Notes: a model not told the origin generated them from the letters alone. 64,000 bases of DNA from Nomia melanderi (GCF_051020985.1 NC_135010.1:1486001-1550000); one strand, 5' to 3'. Shown: positions 47,861-60,156, numbered from the stretch's first letter. Numbers and translations are program-made.

Positions 47861-48074
47861 ACTAAGCTACAAGTAATTGGAGTGACTTATTTCCAATTTT
47901 TTATAAAAATTGGAACCATACATTTCTTGAGATTCGAAGAATTTCCTAATCTTTTATCTGTACAAATACGCAAATTTAATTGAAAATCTTTCACAAAAAC
48001 GGCTTCATAAATTAAATACTTACAAAATAAAAATCTAACCAAAATACAATTTCTCCCGACCGATAGTTTTAGTG
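47861..48074. mobile_element. TT-2c MITE (214 bp)
   Basis: Flanks are TTAA (47857-47860) and TTGA (48075-48078). The ends CACTAAGCTAC and, read backwards, CACTAAAACTATCGG resemble TT-2 ends, but the interior matches neither TT-2 nor TT-2b. Only one copy was found. Confidence 0.65.
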
Positions 48075-48078
48075 TTGA

Positions 48079-49748
48079 ATATCTAGATAATATTGCTAAA
48101 TACATTATTAATTATTGTTAAAATTATACATTTTTATTCGATGTATACATTCCTGTAGCAATACTGTGATTTCATTATAATTTTATCTGCTCCTAATGTA
48201 TTTATATGGTGGACGTTTTTGAAGAATTAATTCTTATAATTTGCAACAAATAAGATGTAGGCATTTAGCATTAGAAGTATGAAATTGTTTATTTGGTGGG
48301 CGGTATATTTTCATTTTTTTAATGAAAACATATGTGAATAAATATTTGTATATTTAGATGTTTTAAATTAATAAATATAGTAAACTATGTTGAATTGTTT
48401 CAATCTCTTTTGAAATGGACTTGAATTTAAAGTACTATTTTCCTTTGCACTGCAATTTTTATTTTAGTTTCAATATTTTACATTATATATTTACATGACT
48501 GCACTAGTTGAAAAACATTCATTTTTGTGATAAAATATTATATACATAATATTATATACAATAAGTGAAATTGTATTTTGTACACAATATTATATCCTTA
48601 CAGAAAATCTACATTATTAAATGCACAAAGAATATTTTTACTGTCACTAACATAATATGATTAAATTACAATATTTCTATAAAATGCATTTTAGTATCAA
48701 CTTTGTTTATACGAAAACTTATTTGGTTTCTAACGATACCTGAATTTTGCAAATTATTTATGACAAATAAAATAATACTTACACTATTTAGAAAATACCT
48801 ATCTTATACTGACGAACAAAGATTTTTTTCATATATTTCGCTTAGTAAAATATACAAATTATGTATATGCAATAATACGTTTAAAAAAATATGTTGTAAG
48901 TTAAGGAAAAGCACTGAAATTGTATAGTAACAATTAAAATAAACGAAAATGTTAATAACATATAGTTCAAAATAAATATAATTTTTTCGTATAATATTTT
49001 AATAAGCAATATAGCTATTAGCAAGAAAATATTACAAGTAGATATTTATATAGTTGCTATAATCTCATCATTCTAATCCAATAAAATAAAATTTGCATGA
49101 ACAATACATAAAAGATGTAGGAAATGTTTCATTGCAGATACATGCAGAGCTTCTATTTACATACGTAAGTATACACATATATAACTTTTACGTGTCTACG
49201 CAACTGTATATTTAAGGAAACAGTAGCGGAAATGCACGGCCGCGTTTGAGCAAGTTGTGATGGAATTTTCATTCAAGCTGGCAATTAGTATTCTAAACGT
49301 TCCTACTGCAGTCTTTCAACGCGTGTCTTTCAAATTCCTTTTAGTCTTGTTGAATCACATGTCGTGAATACTTGTAAATACACCCATAAAATCCCATACG
49401 CCATTAAGATCGTGTAATGGATAAGTATAAATAAAAATATAAGGTAATACCGAAGTGATCACTAATTGACTACACAGAGAGTGGTTGAAAGTACGTAGCA
49501 AATGAGGAAGAAGTAACTCCTTGAATAAAAATAAATCTAAAGCGTAACTAACTTACTCGAAACCTAGTTTTCGAAAAAATTGAATTTAGGAGTCCACTCT
49601 GAGCAGATTCATTAGCATAGTTAATTATCGAGTTACAGTATAATCCGTATCGTCCTTACGAGAAATGTATCCGATACGTTCTATGTAATGTGACTTATTT
49701 ACAAGATTTTGAAAATTCCCAGTCAATTAGTGCACAAACTGTATCCTT
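48079..49748. other. AT-rich DNA without a supported gene
   Basis: Only low-complexity frames. A mildly GC-richer patch at 49230-49340 has no repeat partner. Confidence 0.45.
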
Positions 49749-49752
49749 TTAA

Positions 49753-49970
49753 TATTAAAACTATCAAGCAGTTAAATTGACTTTTTGAAATTCCTTTATA
49801 GAAACTTCAAGAGTGCATCTATTGAAAGTTTAATTAATTTATAATTCAGTGTGCGTATTGCTAAATCAATCTCTACAATCATTTCTCAAAGAAACATCAG
49901 TTACCTTTTTAATAACTGCAAAAAGAAGAAATCTGGGATGGGTCATTTAACTCGTCTAATAGTTCTAATA
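49753..49970 (+). mobile_element. TT-2 MITE (218 bp)
   Basis: TTAA lies at 49749-49752 and 49971-49974. The ends are TATTAAAACTATCAAGC and, read backwards, TATTAGAACTATTAG. It is uninterrupted, and the internal TTAA used elsewhere as a target has mutated (CTCTACAATC). Confidence 0.85.
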
Positions 49971-49974
49971 TTAA

Positions 49975-51475
49975 TAGTACTAATGATACACTAGTAATAT
50001 AAGACAGGTCTAGCTCATTGCTGTGATAGTTAATTTCAATCAATTTAAACTTTTAATTTATATTAAACCTACTTAAAAAATTTAATTCCTCCATAAAGAA
50101 TTATAGTCGTTAATAACCATACTTATTGATACGTTTCAAAGCTTATAAATAAAAAGAATTATTGTAAACAAAAAACATACAATTACTCTTCTATAGCTTC
50201 TAATTACTAACATACAATAACAGAAATTTTTCAAAAAAATAAGCAAGAATTAAAATGTATCCTCAATTAAACGATCTAAGTTATGTACACAATATTAAGT
50301 AAATATACGTATTTTTAATATATGTATATATTTACATATTTATATTTACTAAATTCTATACTTTAATATAGGATGTTTCTTTTAATAATTATGCAACAAA
50401 ATACAAAAAAAAAACAGCTCAACACTGTCATACAGAGATTCTTTTATACTAATGACTTTATTAGCTTATAATACGTGAACATTAGTAAACTGTTTTATTT
50501 ATTACTTTACTATGATTCATATTAAACTATGCAGTCCGAGATTAACTTACAGAATGATAGAACACTTTACATTTTTGTATATTTTATCTATACAGTTAAA
50601 TGAAAGAACTGTATATTTTTCACGTAAGTATACATGTATATTCAGCATCTTGTTGAAATGAACACTTTAATTATAAATCTCGAATTTTTGTAATATTTGA
50701 CGAAATTAGAAGAAAAACTTAAATATAAAATCACATTGATCGGACAGCATGACGTTATTTACTTTATTTTATCTTGGGATTGCAAACATTATCATTGTTA
50801 TTATTATTATTTTAAATTCTGTTTTTAATACCATCTTATCTAATTTTATGAAATATCAACTTTAATATCACCTCCTGGCATATCCACCGTATATGATTGA
50901 AGAAGTCGCTGAACTTTAAAAGAATCAAATTCTTGCTACATAGTTTCCCGAAACTTCGTTTCCTAATATGGTGTATACAATACACTAAGGAAAGGTTCAT
51001 AATTTATGCGTAGTTCTCAAGAAATAATAAATTTGATTCATAAATTCTCTTGTTCTTTAGGAAAATTTAGAATGTCAGGAGAGATGTATAAAGACATGGA
51101 AAGTCGCATTCAACACTTACAATTAGAAGATTGCCATTTTATAGTATTTTAAATAATAAATAGAAACTGCTGTGATTGTAATTCACGTAACTTCGTTTAA
51201 TCTTTCCAGTTCATTCGAAACCATTCCATTTACCACAAACCATTTCCGGTGGCGATTATTGCTATCTCTGAATGAGTGCTGAGACAAAAAATGTTTTTTA
51301 GATAAACATGCTTCACTTGTGTTTCTACTTTTGTTTTTCAACAGAAATGACGTCAATAAAAATATAAATACAGCAGCCTACCGCAGATTCACGTAACACT
51401 GAGTTACTTAAAACTAAATCAAGTCTTTTTAACATATACAGTAATCTCCATCTAATAAACAGTTCTTTTCCTTGT
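49975..51475. other. AT-rich DNA without a supported gene
   Basis: Poly-A and AT runs are common (for example 50395-50415). Nothing else is supported. Confidence 0.45.
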
Positions 51476-51605
51476 TTAATACTAAAGCTAGCGAACAGCT
51501 AAATTTACCTTTTTTAAGTTTTGTACAGAGTCTATAAGAGTGCATTTATCAAGATTTCAATGGGCTTCTATTTTAGTTTGCGTGTTACCTAATCAGCTAG
51601 TTTAA

Positions 51606-52092
51606 CCTTTAGCACTCCAGCCTATTTTCTAATAATCTACCAGTAACTATAATTATTTTTATAATAGCTCTACTAAAAATTTTAAAAATGTTATAACATT
51701 TCTTAGATTGTTCATTTTCCTTTTCAAAACAATATTTGCATGTATAGCAAATGCAATAATCGTAGAGTAGTTTCTTCAACATTGTTTGGTAAGATATTTA
51801 ACTCCTTGCCCTATAATTTATTTCTTAACCATGGTCCATACAACTACTTTATCATTAATAATTTATTAGAAAAGGAAAAAATGTTGATACTTATTCTATG
51901 TTTACGTTTATTTCAAATTTTAACTATTGATAATAGAAAAGTAATATCTAATTTATATTTTAAAAAACATAAATAATACGTAGATTTCATAAATTTAGTT
52001 TAAAATTTTTGTCACGAGTATGACACAATACTGTAAGTCAAGGGGTTAATACTATAAATGGTCACTTAGCAGAGCCTATAGAGTACAAAGGG
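51606..52092. mobile_element. TT-8 element nested in TT-2
   Basis: The left flank is TTAA (51602-51605) and the right flank TTTA (52093-52096). The left end CCTTTAGCACTCCAGCC and right end read backwards CCCTTTGTACTCTATAGG form an imperfect inverted repeat. The site in TT-2 is the same TTAA hit by TT-1 at 29268-29271. Without the inner TT-1 it is about 239 bp. Confidence 0.65.
51802..52045 (+). mobile_element. TT-1 MITE nested in TT-8 (244 bp)
   Basis: TTAA lies at 51798-51801 and 52046-52049. The ends are CTCCTTGCCCTATAATTTAT and TAAGTCAAGGGG. The 78-codon frame at 51740-51976 is a shadow of this repeat. Confidence 0.9.
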
Positions 52093-52189
52093 TTTATAAT
52101 TCCTTGAAGAAGTATTTGTCTTTTCAATAATTATGAAAGAACGAATCAGGAATGGATCATTTTGACCTATTTGGTAGTTCTAGTATTAA

Positions 52190-53584
52190 TGAACGTGGAG
52201 TTGTCCATATTAATTAGTGGATTTGCTGAAACGTTTTTTGTACGATTTTTCACTCATGCTCAATGTTTTCTTTTTTTCTTTCAGTTTTATTCTTAATTTC
52301 GATGCATTCAAAAAGCGGACGAACTGAGGAGAGATAACAACAGTTAATTGGTACCTCTCTAAAGTCTTATCGGCCCAGCTAACAGACCCGACGTGAACTC
52401 GAATTTATAACTGTTAAACGAGGACTACTATACTTTGTAACTAGTAAATAATTATAACTATGTAGTTTCTCTAACGAATATTGTACATTGTTACGCTGTG
52501 AACTTGTTCTTTACTGGTCCTGATAAACAATATTTTGGAAAAAAATTAGTGAGAGAATAAATATCAGTAACAATTTTTTATCGAATCAATTCTTAAGATG
52601 TAGAAAGCACCCATATGACACAAATAACAAATGACTTGATAATGACTAAAAATGTCGACTTGAAAATACAATTACAGAATACTATTGGAATTTGGTAGTC
52701 TACAAACTTGAATGTTACCTCTGATCTCAGATATTCTATAGAAAACAATTTTAGAATTATAATCGCTAAGCGTTTTTAAAATATTCACTATCATTTGCAA
52801 TGTATATCGAATATGTAATATATCGGTATTTGAACACTTTCAGTATGTATAACACATTGTCTCATATTACCTTTTTTAGTTCCATGATTTTGAAATATTA
52901 TAATATTCATACTCTTAATATATTACTAATTATTATGTCAATTAATCAAATTAAAGATTTGTAGATGTCTAAGTAATATAGAAACTCGATAAACAATATT
53001 TAGGGTATATTAATATTTTTTTATTAATATTTATATAAGTATACTGGGTAGGTTAAATAATTTGTTACAAATTTTACAACATTTTTCTTCTAAATTAGAT
53101 TTAAAAAATTAGATAACATGGATAATTATTTATACACATTTAAATTATAACACATTTGAATGAAACCACTGTCAAGTTTTTGTTCTGCACAGTTAAGGAG
53201 TTATAACAAAAATTTGAATGTAATTCTCATGATAACTAAATGTGTTCAGAGAAAAATGTATAATCTGGTAGTGAGAAGTTCATTTCGAAAATATTTCATT
53301 GAAGAACATATGGTTTCGGCACCATGAAGCTCTATGAACCCTTCATACCAACTCGTGTAAAATAGAAATGAAATATGAAAATAAATGGATTCTACGTGGT
53401 GGTCCACTTTCGTAGCTACATACTTAGGTCACCAAATTTCTGTGGGAAGTTCAATATCATGAGGAGATATTATAAAGTGATCACCGAAATAATGTCTGTG
53501 TATCGGTTATTCCATCAATGTTATTAAATCTTCAAGATAGTACTCATGGAAGATTTTAAAGTCTAAAGACTTGATTTAAAACAT
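52190..53584. other. No supported gene
   Basis: AT-rich DNA with no repeat partners that I could find. Confidence 0.4.
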
Positions 53585-53639
53585 TTAACCCCTTGATTAC
53601 AGTTGGCCAAGTCTGATTAACCAGTACCAGTGAGTCCTG

Positions 53640-53695
53640 AAACCCCCTGATGATGCCAGCTGCAATGATAGCGAAACATCCGGAAACAATTCTTA
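53640..53695 (+). other. Hammerhead-like CTGATGA...GAAAC sequence, unproven
   Basis: CTGATGA at 53647-53653 is followed 18 bases later by GAAAC at 53672-53676, the two conserved strands of a hammerhead ribozyme core. The bases between them pair poorly as stem II, and no good cleavage-site GUC with a stem III partner is obvious. Related CTGAWGATGCC...GCGAAAC strings also recur in arthropod retroelements. Confidence 0.2.
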
Positions 53696-53882
53696 ATGGA
53701 CTCGGCTTACACCCGGAAACTTTGAACAAGTCTCATATTATTTATTTATTTACATATAAATGAATGATGTACTATATAAATTATATTTATTTATCGTACG
53801 ATAACCTACAATTATTGCATCTTGCAATCGTTTCTGTGTGCTGGTCACATACAAGCTTGTTACAATTTTAGTAACATTCACG

Positions 53883-54480
53883 TGTTCTTCCTCGTGTTTT
53901 TGTAAAACGAGCTATACATACGTAACAGGATCCTGTTACCTTTTTCCTACCGCTAGTATCTCTTGTTGTAAAAGTGCAAGAAGTTGGCCCTTCTTTGTGT
54001 AACCCGAATGACATTTGAAGAATGCATTCTATTCGTGATTTGACAGAGAAGTGCTGTCTTATTTGCGGATTTAAAGATTGCTTTTTTCATGTTCAGCGAA
54101 CAAAGTTCTTGGCGTAATTATCTCACAAATAAGCGTCGGTTATTACATTTTATATCGTTATACATAATGGGTAAATCTTCTACTACTTTTTCCCCTTAAC
54201 TTTTTTCACGATTGTCTACTGTTTTGCCAGTATAAATTTGTTTTGCTAATGGGTAATAACTTTCGGTATCGAATATCCACCAGACTTTCATGCCACGTTT
54301 TGCTGGCTTCGATGGAATGTACTGTGTAAACCTAGTCCTCCTTTTATAAGAAAACAACTGTTCATCTATTGTTAAATTTTCTGGTGATTTATATGCTTTC
54401 GATAAATTTAAGATTAGCATAATACATATATCACAACCAGCTTCAACTACAAACTTTAACATTAGATCATATTCTGATCA
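53883..54480 (-). pseudogene. piggyBac transposase relic, C-terminal half
   Basis: The frame at 54196-54462 reads LTIDEQLFSYKRRTRFTQY then IPSKPAKRGMKVWW and IYTGKTV, the conserved DDE_Tnp_1_7 block around the catalytic Asp of the piggyBac family (TIDEQL). The next stretch, in another frame, gives GEKVVEDL at about 54160-54185, matching the block before the VTxDNFFTS motif, where only CNNRRLF remains. A Cys-containing segment (KKVTGSCYVC at about 53910-53940) sits where the C-terminal zinc-binding domain lies. Frameshifts and stops near 54190 and 54110 and the missing first half make it inactive. It is a possible, unproven relative of the source of the TTAA elements. Confidence 0.85.
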
Positions 54481-54675
54481 TACATCACTATTTTTGTATT
54501 CAAAATCATAAAATATTACTTTGTTTGTAATAATAATAAAATCCAATTTAGTTTTCTAACGTTTGAGCATGAAATCATCATTTTATATAAAATCTGTTTG
54601 AGTCAAACGCTTGTAGTACTCATGTATGTATATTGGTCGTCTATATAAATGTTAAAAAAATAAATGTTAAAAATA

Positions 54676-54782
54676 AATAATATATAATATAATATATAAT
54701 ATATAATATACAATATATAATATATAATATGTAATATATAATATATAACATATAATATATAATATATAATATATATAACATG
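54676..54782. repeat. AT-rich minisatellite
   Basis: About ten copies of an approximately 9-10-bp unit (ATATATAAT) with scattered G or C changes. The Tyr/Ile-rich minus-strand frame at 54641-54826 is a product of this repeat. Confidence 0.9.
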
Positions 54783-54826
54783 TAACCAATATTTACTATA
54801 ATTTCAAAGAAAATAGCTTGAGACAC

Positions 54827-56433
54827 TGTATTTTCTCGCTTTGTATCTTTCTGACTTTTCAGTTAGGTGTATTTGTACGATCATTTTAAAACGATTTTTA
54901 AGATTTGATTATAATTTACATCTAAAATTTTTGAAAATGTGACTTACATACTTTTTCCTTATAGCTGCAGATACTTATTATATATCTATTAGGTATATAC
55001 TCATATATTATGTACTCGATTGAATTTTCATAATGTCATTCACTCATAGATCTAATGAAAGATTACTAATTATATTGTAAACAATTTCGAGGAACTGTTT
55101 GAAGTGGAAGCCTTGAGATTCATTTCATTGATTGCTGATCAGTACTATCGTTCTTATCGGTGCATGTTATCTAACTATGATTATTTACATTTTGTTATCG
55201 AATCCGTGCAATGTCAAATAATATTTACATGTTTCATTGTTTATTTAAAAGCTGGTAACTTTCCATTGAGGCGGAACATTTCCTGTTTTATGACAAAATC
55301 CATTCAATTAGATGAATTCTATAGAAAAAGTATATTAAGTATAATCATGAAAATAAAAAGAATTCTATTTATGTAGGTTTTTTTATATCGTATCATAGTA
55401 TAAGGAGTACAGTAAACTTTTAAATAAAGTTTACAGAAATTTTTATTTTATTTAATATTTCATTGGGAACCTTACTAAAATAAACAAATTTCTGCTTGAT
55501 TCTAACTTTTTTAACTTAATCCACAAAAGATAATATTTGCACAAACGTTAACAGTCTAAATCGTTCTTATTCGTTCGAAAACAAGGAGTAGAGTGTCAAA
55601 ATGTCGCTAAAGACAAATATTCAAATCGCTACTACTTTTCAGATATTCTTTGAAATAAATTAATTTTAAATAAAAGTTGATACACAGAGGGGAAAGAAAT
55701 GATTAAAATATTATTAAAAATAATACAATCTGAAAATGATTTAAATTAATTTCAAAATAAATTCATTAGTAGATGACAATTGTTTACCAGTGAGCCCCAA
55801 TGCCAAAGTTCGCTAGATATTTCCTTCAGTTCAAAGTTATTTTTTAAATTTAGCTTCTATGGGAAATTATTCAGTCGTCGAGAATCATTGAATCATATCT
55901 CGTGTTTCATAGTATGTACATTCTATTTTCTCAGTTGAAAATCAAATCTGTGTTGTAACTTTCTTTAATGTTTTCTATATATATTTTATGACCGTAAAAG
56001 CTTTTATGTGAACAGTGTTTCATTCATTTCGAAGACTGTTTCAATGTTTGAATAACTCTGACAATTAATGCACAATAAATTTATTAAATTAAAAATTAAA
56101 ATTAAATTCCTTAAGTTGAAAATTTAATTTCTGTTTATTAAAATTAAATTTCTTAAAAACTGAAAGTAATGAGACAACTCCGCTTCGGAATCCGTGTTGG
56201 ATAATATTATCAAATATTTTGAAATGCGCAATTTATGAACGTAACATACTTGTAAAAGCTGAAGTGGGTATTTAACAAGAATATACATTATATACATGCA
56301 ATCAGAGAATGTTATCTCTTGATCGTAAGATTGACAGAATTGTAGAAGATACGTTGAATTTTCATAAGTACATACGTATTTATTTAGTATTTTCAGTATT
56401 TCGTGTGTTTAATTTTCATGTAAATAATATACG
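54827..56433. other. AT-rich DNA without a supported gene
   Basis: The 90-codon frame at 55104-55376 has no recognised domain. Nothing else is supported. Confidence 0.4.
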
Positions 56434-56435
56434 AA

Positions 56436-56470
<35 letters not shown>

Positions 56471-56480
56471 ATATATATAT
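56434..56480. repeat. (AAAT)n microsatellite
   Basis: About ten tandem AAAT units followed by a short AT run. Confidence 0.95.
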
Positions 56481-56855
56481 AATAAAATTAAATATAGAGT
56501 GAAAATTTCCTATTATTTCTGAGAATGTTTTATGACATTTTAAACATACCAACTCAATTTGATGAAGTTTAATCAATAATTATTATCTATCTATATTTTT
56601 CTCTTGAAACTAATGCTTTTATTAAAATCAAATACATATTTTTATTACCTATGTTTTAAATTGCAGTGCGATATACGCTACTGAAAAAATGTTATTCCGT
56701 AGTGTGTTAATTTTTTATCAAGGCACACGATAACTAATAAAAAATTTGAGATTGTCAAAAATCCCGGAAAAAATACACAGAAAATGTTCGATTAATCTTC
56801 TAGTTTGAGGTAATATGTTACATACTAATATGTAACATCTGATTCGTATTTTCCG

Positions 56856-57059
56856 CTACAAGGGTTGCTGTATTTTCGTAATGATGTCTATTAATTCTTT
56901 GCGTGGCAGTAAATTTTCCGAAACGTTAACGGCCGGTGACAAACTCGTGTGTAAAATGTGTAATTTATTATGATTAATACGTTTTCCCAAACAAACATCT
57001 ATTACGACAGAATCCACTTTGGGCAATAATTCACGACACACGGAATTTTTAGGGAACAT
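56856..57059 (-). CDS. Candidate ORF, 67 aa, unrecognised
   Basis: The protein starts MFPKNSVCRELLPKVDSVV and ends IITKIQQPL. Its residue mix (Val, Leu, Asp, Glu, Arg, Pro) looks less like an AT-rich chance frame than most in the window, and the DNA is a little more GC-rich than its flanks. I recognise no domain, and no splice sites can be assigned with confidence. It may be a terminal exon, a decayed repeat or chance. Confidence 0.15.
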   Translation of the reverse strand: MFPKNSVCRELLPKVDSVVIDVCLGKRINHNKLHILHTSLSPAVNVSENLLPRKELIDIITKIQQPL

Positions 57060-58522
57060 AGCCTCAACCTTTTGAAATTCAAATGCTCATTCGTTATTTG
57101 CTAAATACGGTTAGTCGTGCAACTAAGATTGTTTATGTCTTTTGTCTAATGGCATATAAAACATGATAGAATAAGATCGTAAATGTAGATAAACAATGTA
57201 AATTTTAATATTTAATTATTATTTAAATTGAATTTACTATCTTCAAAAATTTTTTTGACCAAGAATGCACGTGGAATTAGAATAAGAATACGTTATGATG
57301 TTAATAACAAAGGGGAAGAATTACGTTATAATTTCATTATTGTGTAAATTTTCAAATTACTATAACTATTAGACCTTTGAAATTGAACACAATTGAAAAG
57401 ACAGCAAAAAGCTTTGTTTCACATAAAAATATCTGACACGCCATTTTAGTTGCCATGTAAGATGACATAAATAAACTTAAAATAGCAATATAAGACAAAT
57501 AAAATCTAACAATTTAAATAATATAAAATAAATCAAATCCAAATATCTAATGTTCATATAACAGATTGCAAATTTACATTAACCCTTTATGCACTTGTTT
57601 CAATAATAATAACAAACAAAGAATTTTCAGATACATACTGCAATATGAAAATTATATATAAAACAACATAACGAAATTCAGATATCAATTTACCAGGACC
57701 CGAAACTCATTGTTTTTATAATTGCGCGATCATCCCCATCAAAATAAAAGAAAGTTAACAGTGGGTCAACTTTATTACAGTTTTAACAACAGCGAGTGAG
57801 AGATACAGCGACAATCAAGTGAGAAGAATAATACTGAAGCGAGCTATCAGATAACGAATAAATCACAGCATCGTATATATTGCTGTCTGTAAGTATATAT
57901 CTACTGTATATTGCTAGTTTCGAGTAGTTTGCTCTAGGAAAAGAATATTATCTACACCGTGATATATATTTCACTGCCATAGCTTTTATTTCTTCTTTAC
58001 TTTACTTTTAATAAAACTGTTGAGTAATATTGATAGAGAATTTAGATATTCAATCTGTTAAAATTATTTATAACCTATTAGTGAATTATACTTCAACAAA
58101 GTAAATGCCTAATAGAACATATTCGTTCGTTATTTGTATTTGTTGCCAAGAAATGTTCAAGTTTTTATTTAGCGACGGGGAGTTTAACGTTCTTCCTGCG
58201 CCTCAATAACGATTGATGTATTATAGCATAAACCCGCCTGGACTCGACACACTGCTGCGGGCGACCGGTGTCTCCTTAGGTTTCTCCCTTAATCCCTTGC
58301 AAGGTATACATGGGCACGACATACCCTCACTTCAAACACGACATCCGAGTGGGTGTCCACGAATATATGAAACCACCCTGAGAATACATCATCGGTGACG
58401 TTTTTCCATCGACCAACATTTTTGCGACGGTCGATCGAACACTTCACTTCATTGGATGGGATTGCACACGAAACTAACGAAAATCTAGCCATCGACAAGC
58501 CACAAACTTTTAAACCAGTATG
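57060..58522. other. No supported gene; GC-richer patch at 58180-58500
   Basis: The patch just before TA-1 contains overlapping frames on both strands without a domain. The rest is AT-rich. Confidence 0.4.
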
Positions 58523-58524
58523 TA

Positions 58525-59199
58525 CAGTGATGCTCGCTTAAATACCACAGAAATCTGCCCGGCTTAATTCCCCTGCACTATGCCCACTCTTCCCCACTAC
58601 TCACTGTCTCGAGCTCGGTCTAATGTGATCCCAATAGACAGCGACAGAAAATGAATACGATGAAGGAAAGAGAGACAGATACACGTCAAAGAGCAAGCAC
58701 AATAATTTTAGTCTTACCTTCTCAATCGTAGTGCCGATGGAATGTTGAGATGCTTCTGATTAAAATGAGCCCAAACACGATGTAAATCGGTCTAGTTTCA
58801 TCGGTTTTGTGGCAAATGAACCTTTAATTTCGTTAATTGTATTAAAGCGATAAAACTAGTCCGATTTCCATCGTGCTTGGACTCATTTTAATCACAACAA
58901 TCTCAGATATTCACTGGAATTTCATTTGAGAAGGTATGGTTAAAATGACTGCAATTGAAATTTTCTTCATTGCATATTTATATCTGACGCGTGCGGCATT
59001 GCTTTGAAATCCCGCGTCTCGATCTTCGATGCTTGACACGCTGTGTCTATTCCGCTTCCACTCACTATATCGATTCTCTGCCATTGTCAGGCTGAGCTCG
59101 AGTCAATTCCCGGAAGCAAATAACTTCCTCCTGTTTTTTCTGCTCGGTTAAATTCCACTGCTGGGACTCGAAATTGTGGAATTTAAGCGAGTATTATTG
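58525..59199. mobile_element. TA-1 palindromic MITE, copy 2 (675 bp)
   Basis: TA lies at 58523-58524 and 59200-59201. The left end CAGTGATGCTCGCTTAAAT and right end read backwards CAATAATACTCGCTTAAAT form an inverted repeat. It aligns with 3432-4099 along its length; the interior TTCTGCTCGGTTAAATTCCA is an inverted version of the left subterminal region. A segment near 58985-59045 (CGCGTCTCGATCTTCGATGC) is extra relative to copy 1. Confidence 0.85.
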
Positions 59200-59201
59200 T
59201 A

Positions 59202-59915
59202 GTAAGTTTACAATCGAATAGTCCGATCAAAATATCACTTCAATAACCATCATTAGCTTCTATTTAAGATATTTATAGTTTACATTAATAAAATTAGTCG
59301 AGCAAACAGAGCATTTGACATGGACAATTGATAGCAGAAAGTTTAAAATAGATGTGTGTACATAGGAGCCGTTTCTTCAAAGTGATATAAATCCATTTAT
59401 TCATACACTGAGATATTTAAGGGTTTGCATTTGCATCAACTTAAAAATATTGGCAAACGTTAATCGATTCGAGTAATGTTTATGAAATCACGAACTTGTT
59501 CAATTTTATTGTGTATAATACTATAGCAATTAATAAAATTATTCAAGAAAATTCACAACTTTTTATCTTACAAATGGACTTATTCCACTTTTAAAGAAAA
59601 CATTTTTTTAAAACTTCTTTCGATTAATTTATGGGGATATCGCACGTCACTGCCTGCAATAAATATAAAAAGAGGATAAATATAAATATTAAATTATTTT
59701 TCTCCAAAAGTAGACTTATACCACTTTAAAAAATGTATTACATAGCAACTTTTATATTAGAAATTTTTTGTCACATTCGCAATTATTTATTTTGATGCAT
59801 TCTCTTACACGGACAACTGTTATTGTGACTATACCATTGCATTTATACGATATGTACAGAATTCAATTTCTTTAACACATACAGTAATTGAAAATTTAGA
59901 TAATAATATTATAAG
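59202..59915. other. AT-rich DNA, weak local duplication only
   Basis: Two similar pieces, GGACTTATTCCACTTTTAAA near 59577 and AGACTTATACCACTTTAAAA near 59711, suggest an old local duplication. Nothing else is seen. Confidence 0.35.
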
Positions 59916-59917
59916 TA

Positions 59918-60154
59918 CACTTGTCCCTCCATTTACGCGAAGAATCCGTTCTAAGTGGGCTCGTTTTACGCAAATAAAAATCGTGTAAATAGAGTGTGTC
60001 ACTACAAAGAAAACAAAATATTGGGAAGAAAAGCTTTATTTTACATAACTTATCAAACTAATAATAATAATAATGACGTTTCGGAAGACAAAAGTAAATT
60101 TTACTTGATATCACCATGTAAATAAATAATACCGCGTAAATGAAGAGGCGACTG
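59918..60154. mobile_element. TA-3 MITE, pogo/Tigger-like ends (237 bp)
   Basis: TA lies at 59916-59917 and 60155-60156. The left end CACTTGTCCCTCCATTTACG and right end read backwards CAGTCGCCTCTTCATTTACG are inverted repeats. Ends of the CAGTCGNCTCTCCATTTACG kind are typical of pogo-type elements. No transposase is present. Confidence 0.8.
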
Positions 60155-60156
60155 TA

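Larger units (their letters stand above)
51480..52185 (+). mobile_element. TT-2 MITE containing TT-8, which contains TT-1
   Basis: TTAA lies at 51476-51479 and 52186-52189. The 5' part runs from TACTAAAGCTAGCGAACAGC to about 51605 and the 3' part from about 52093 to the end GGTAGTTCTAGTA. Removing TT-8 with its contents and four bases of target leaves 215 bp. Confidence 0.85.
53589..54480 (-). mobile_element. piggyBac-type transposon relic, 5' part missing
   Basis: The coding relic at 53883-54480 is followed (on the minus strand) by about 300 bp that end at CCCC next to TTAA (53585-53588). Read from that end it is CCCCTTGATTACAGTTGG, whose first seven bases match TT-1 ends. The opposite terminus was not found upstream of 54480, so the element is truncated. 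The end assignment is tentative. Confidence 0.5.
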
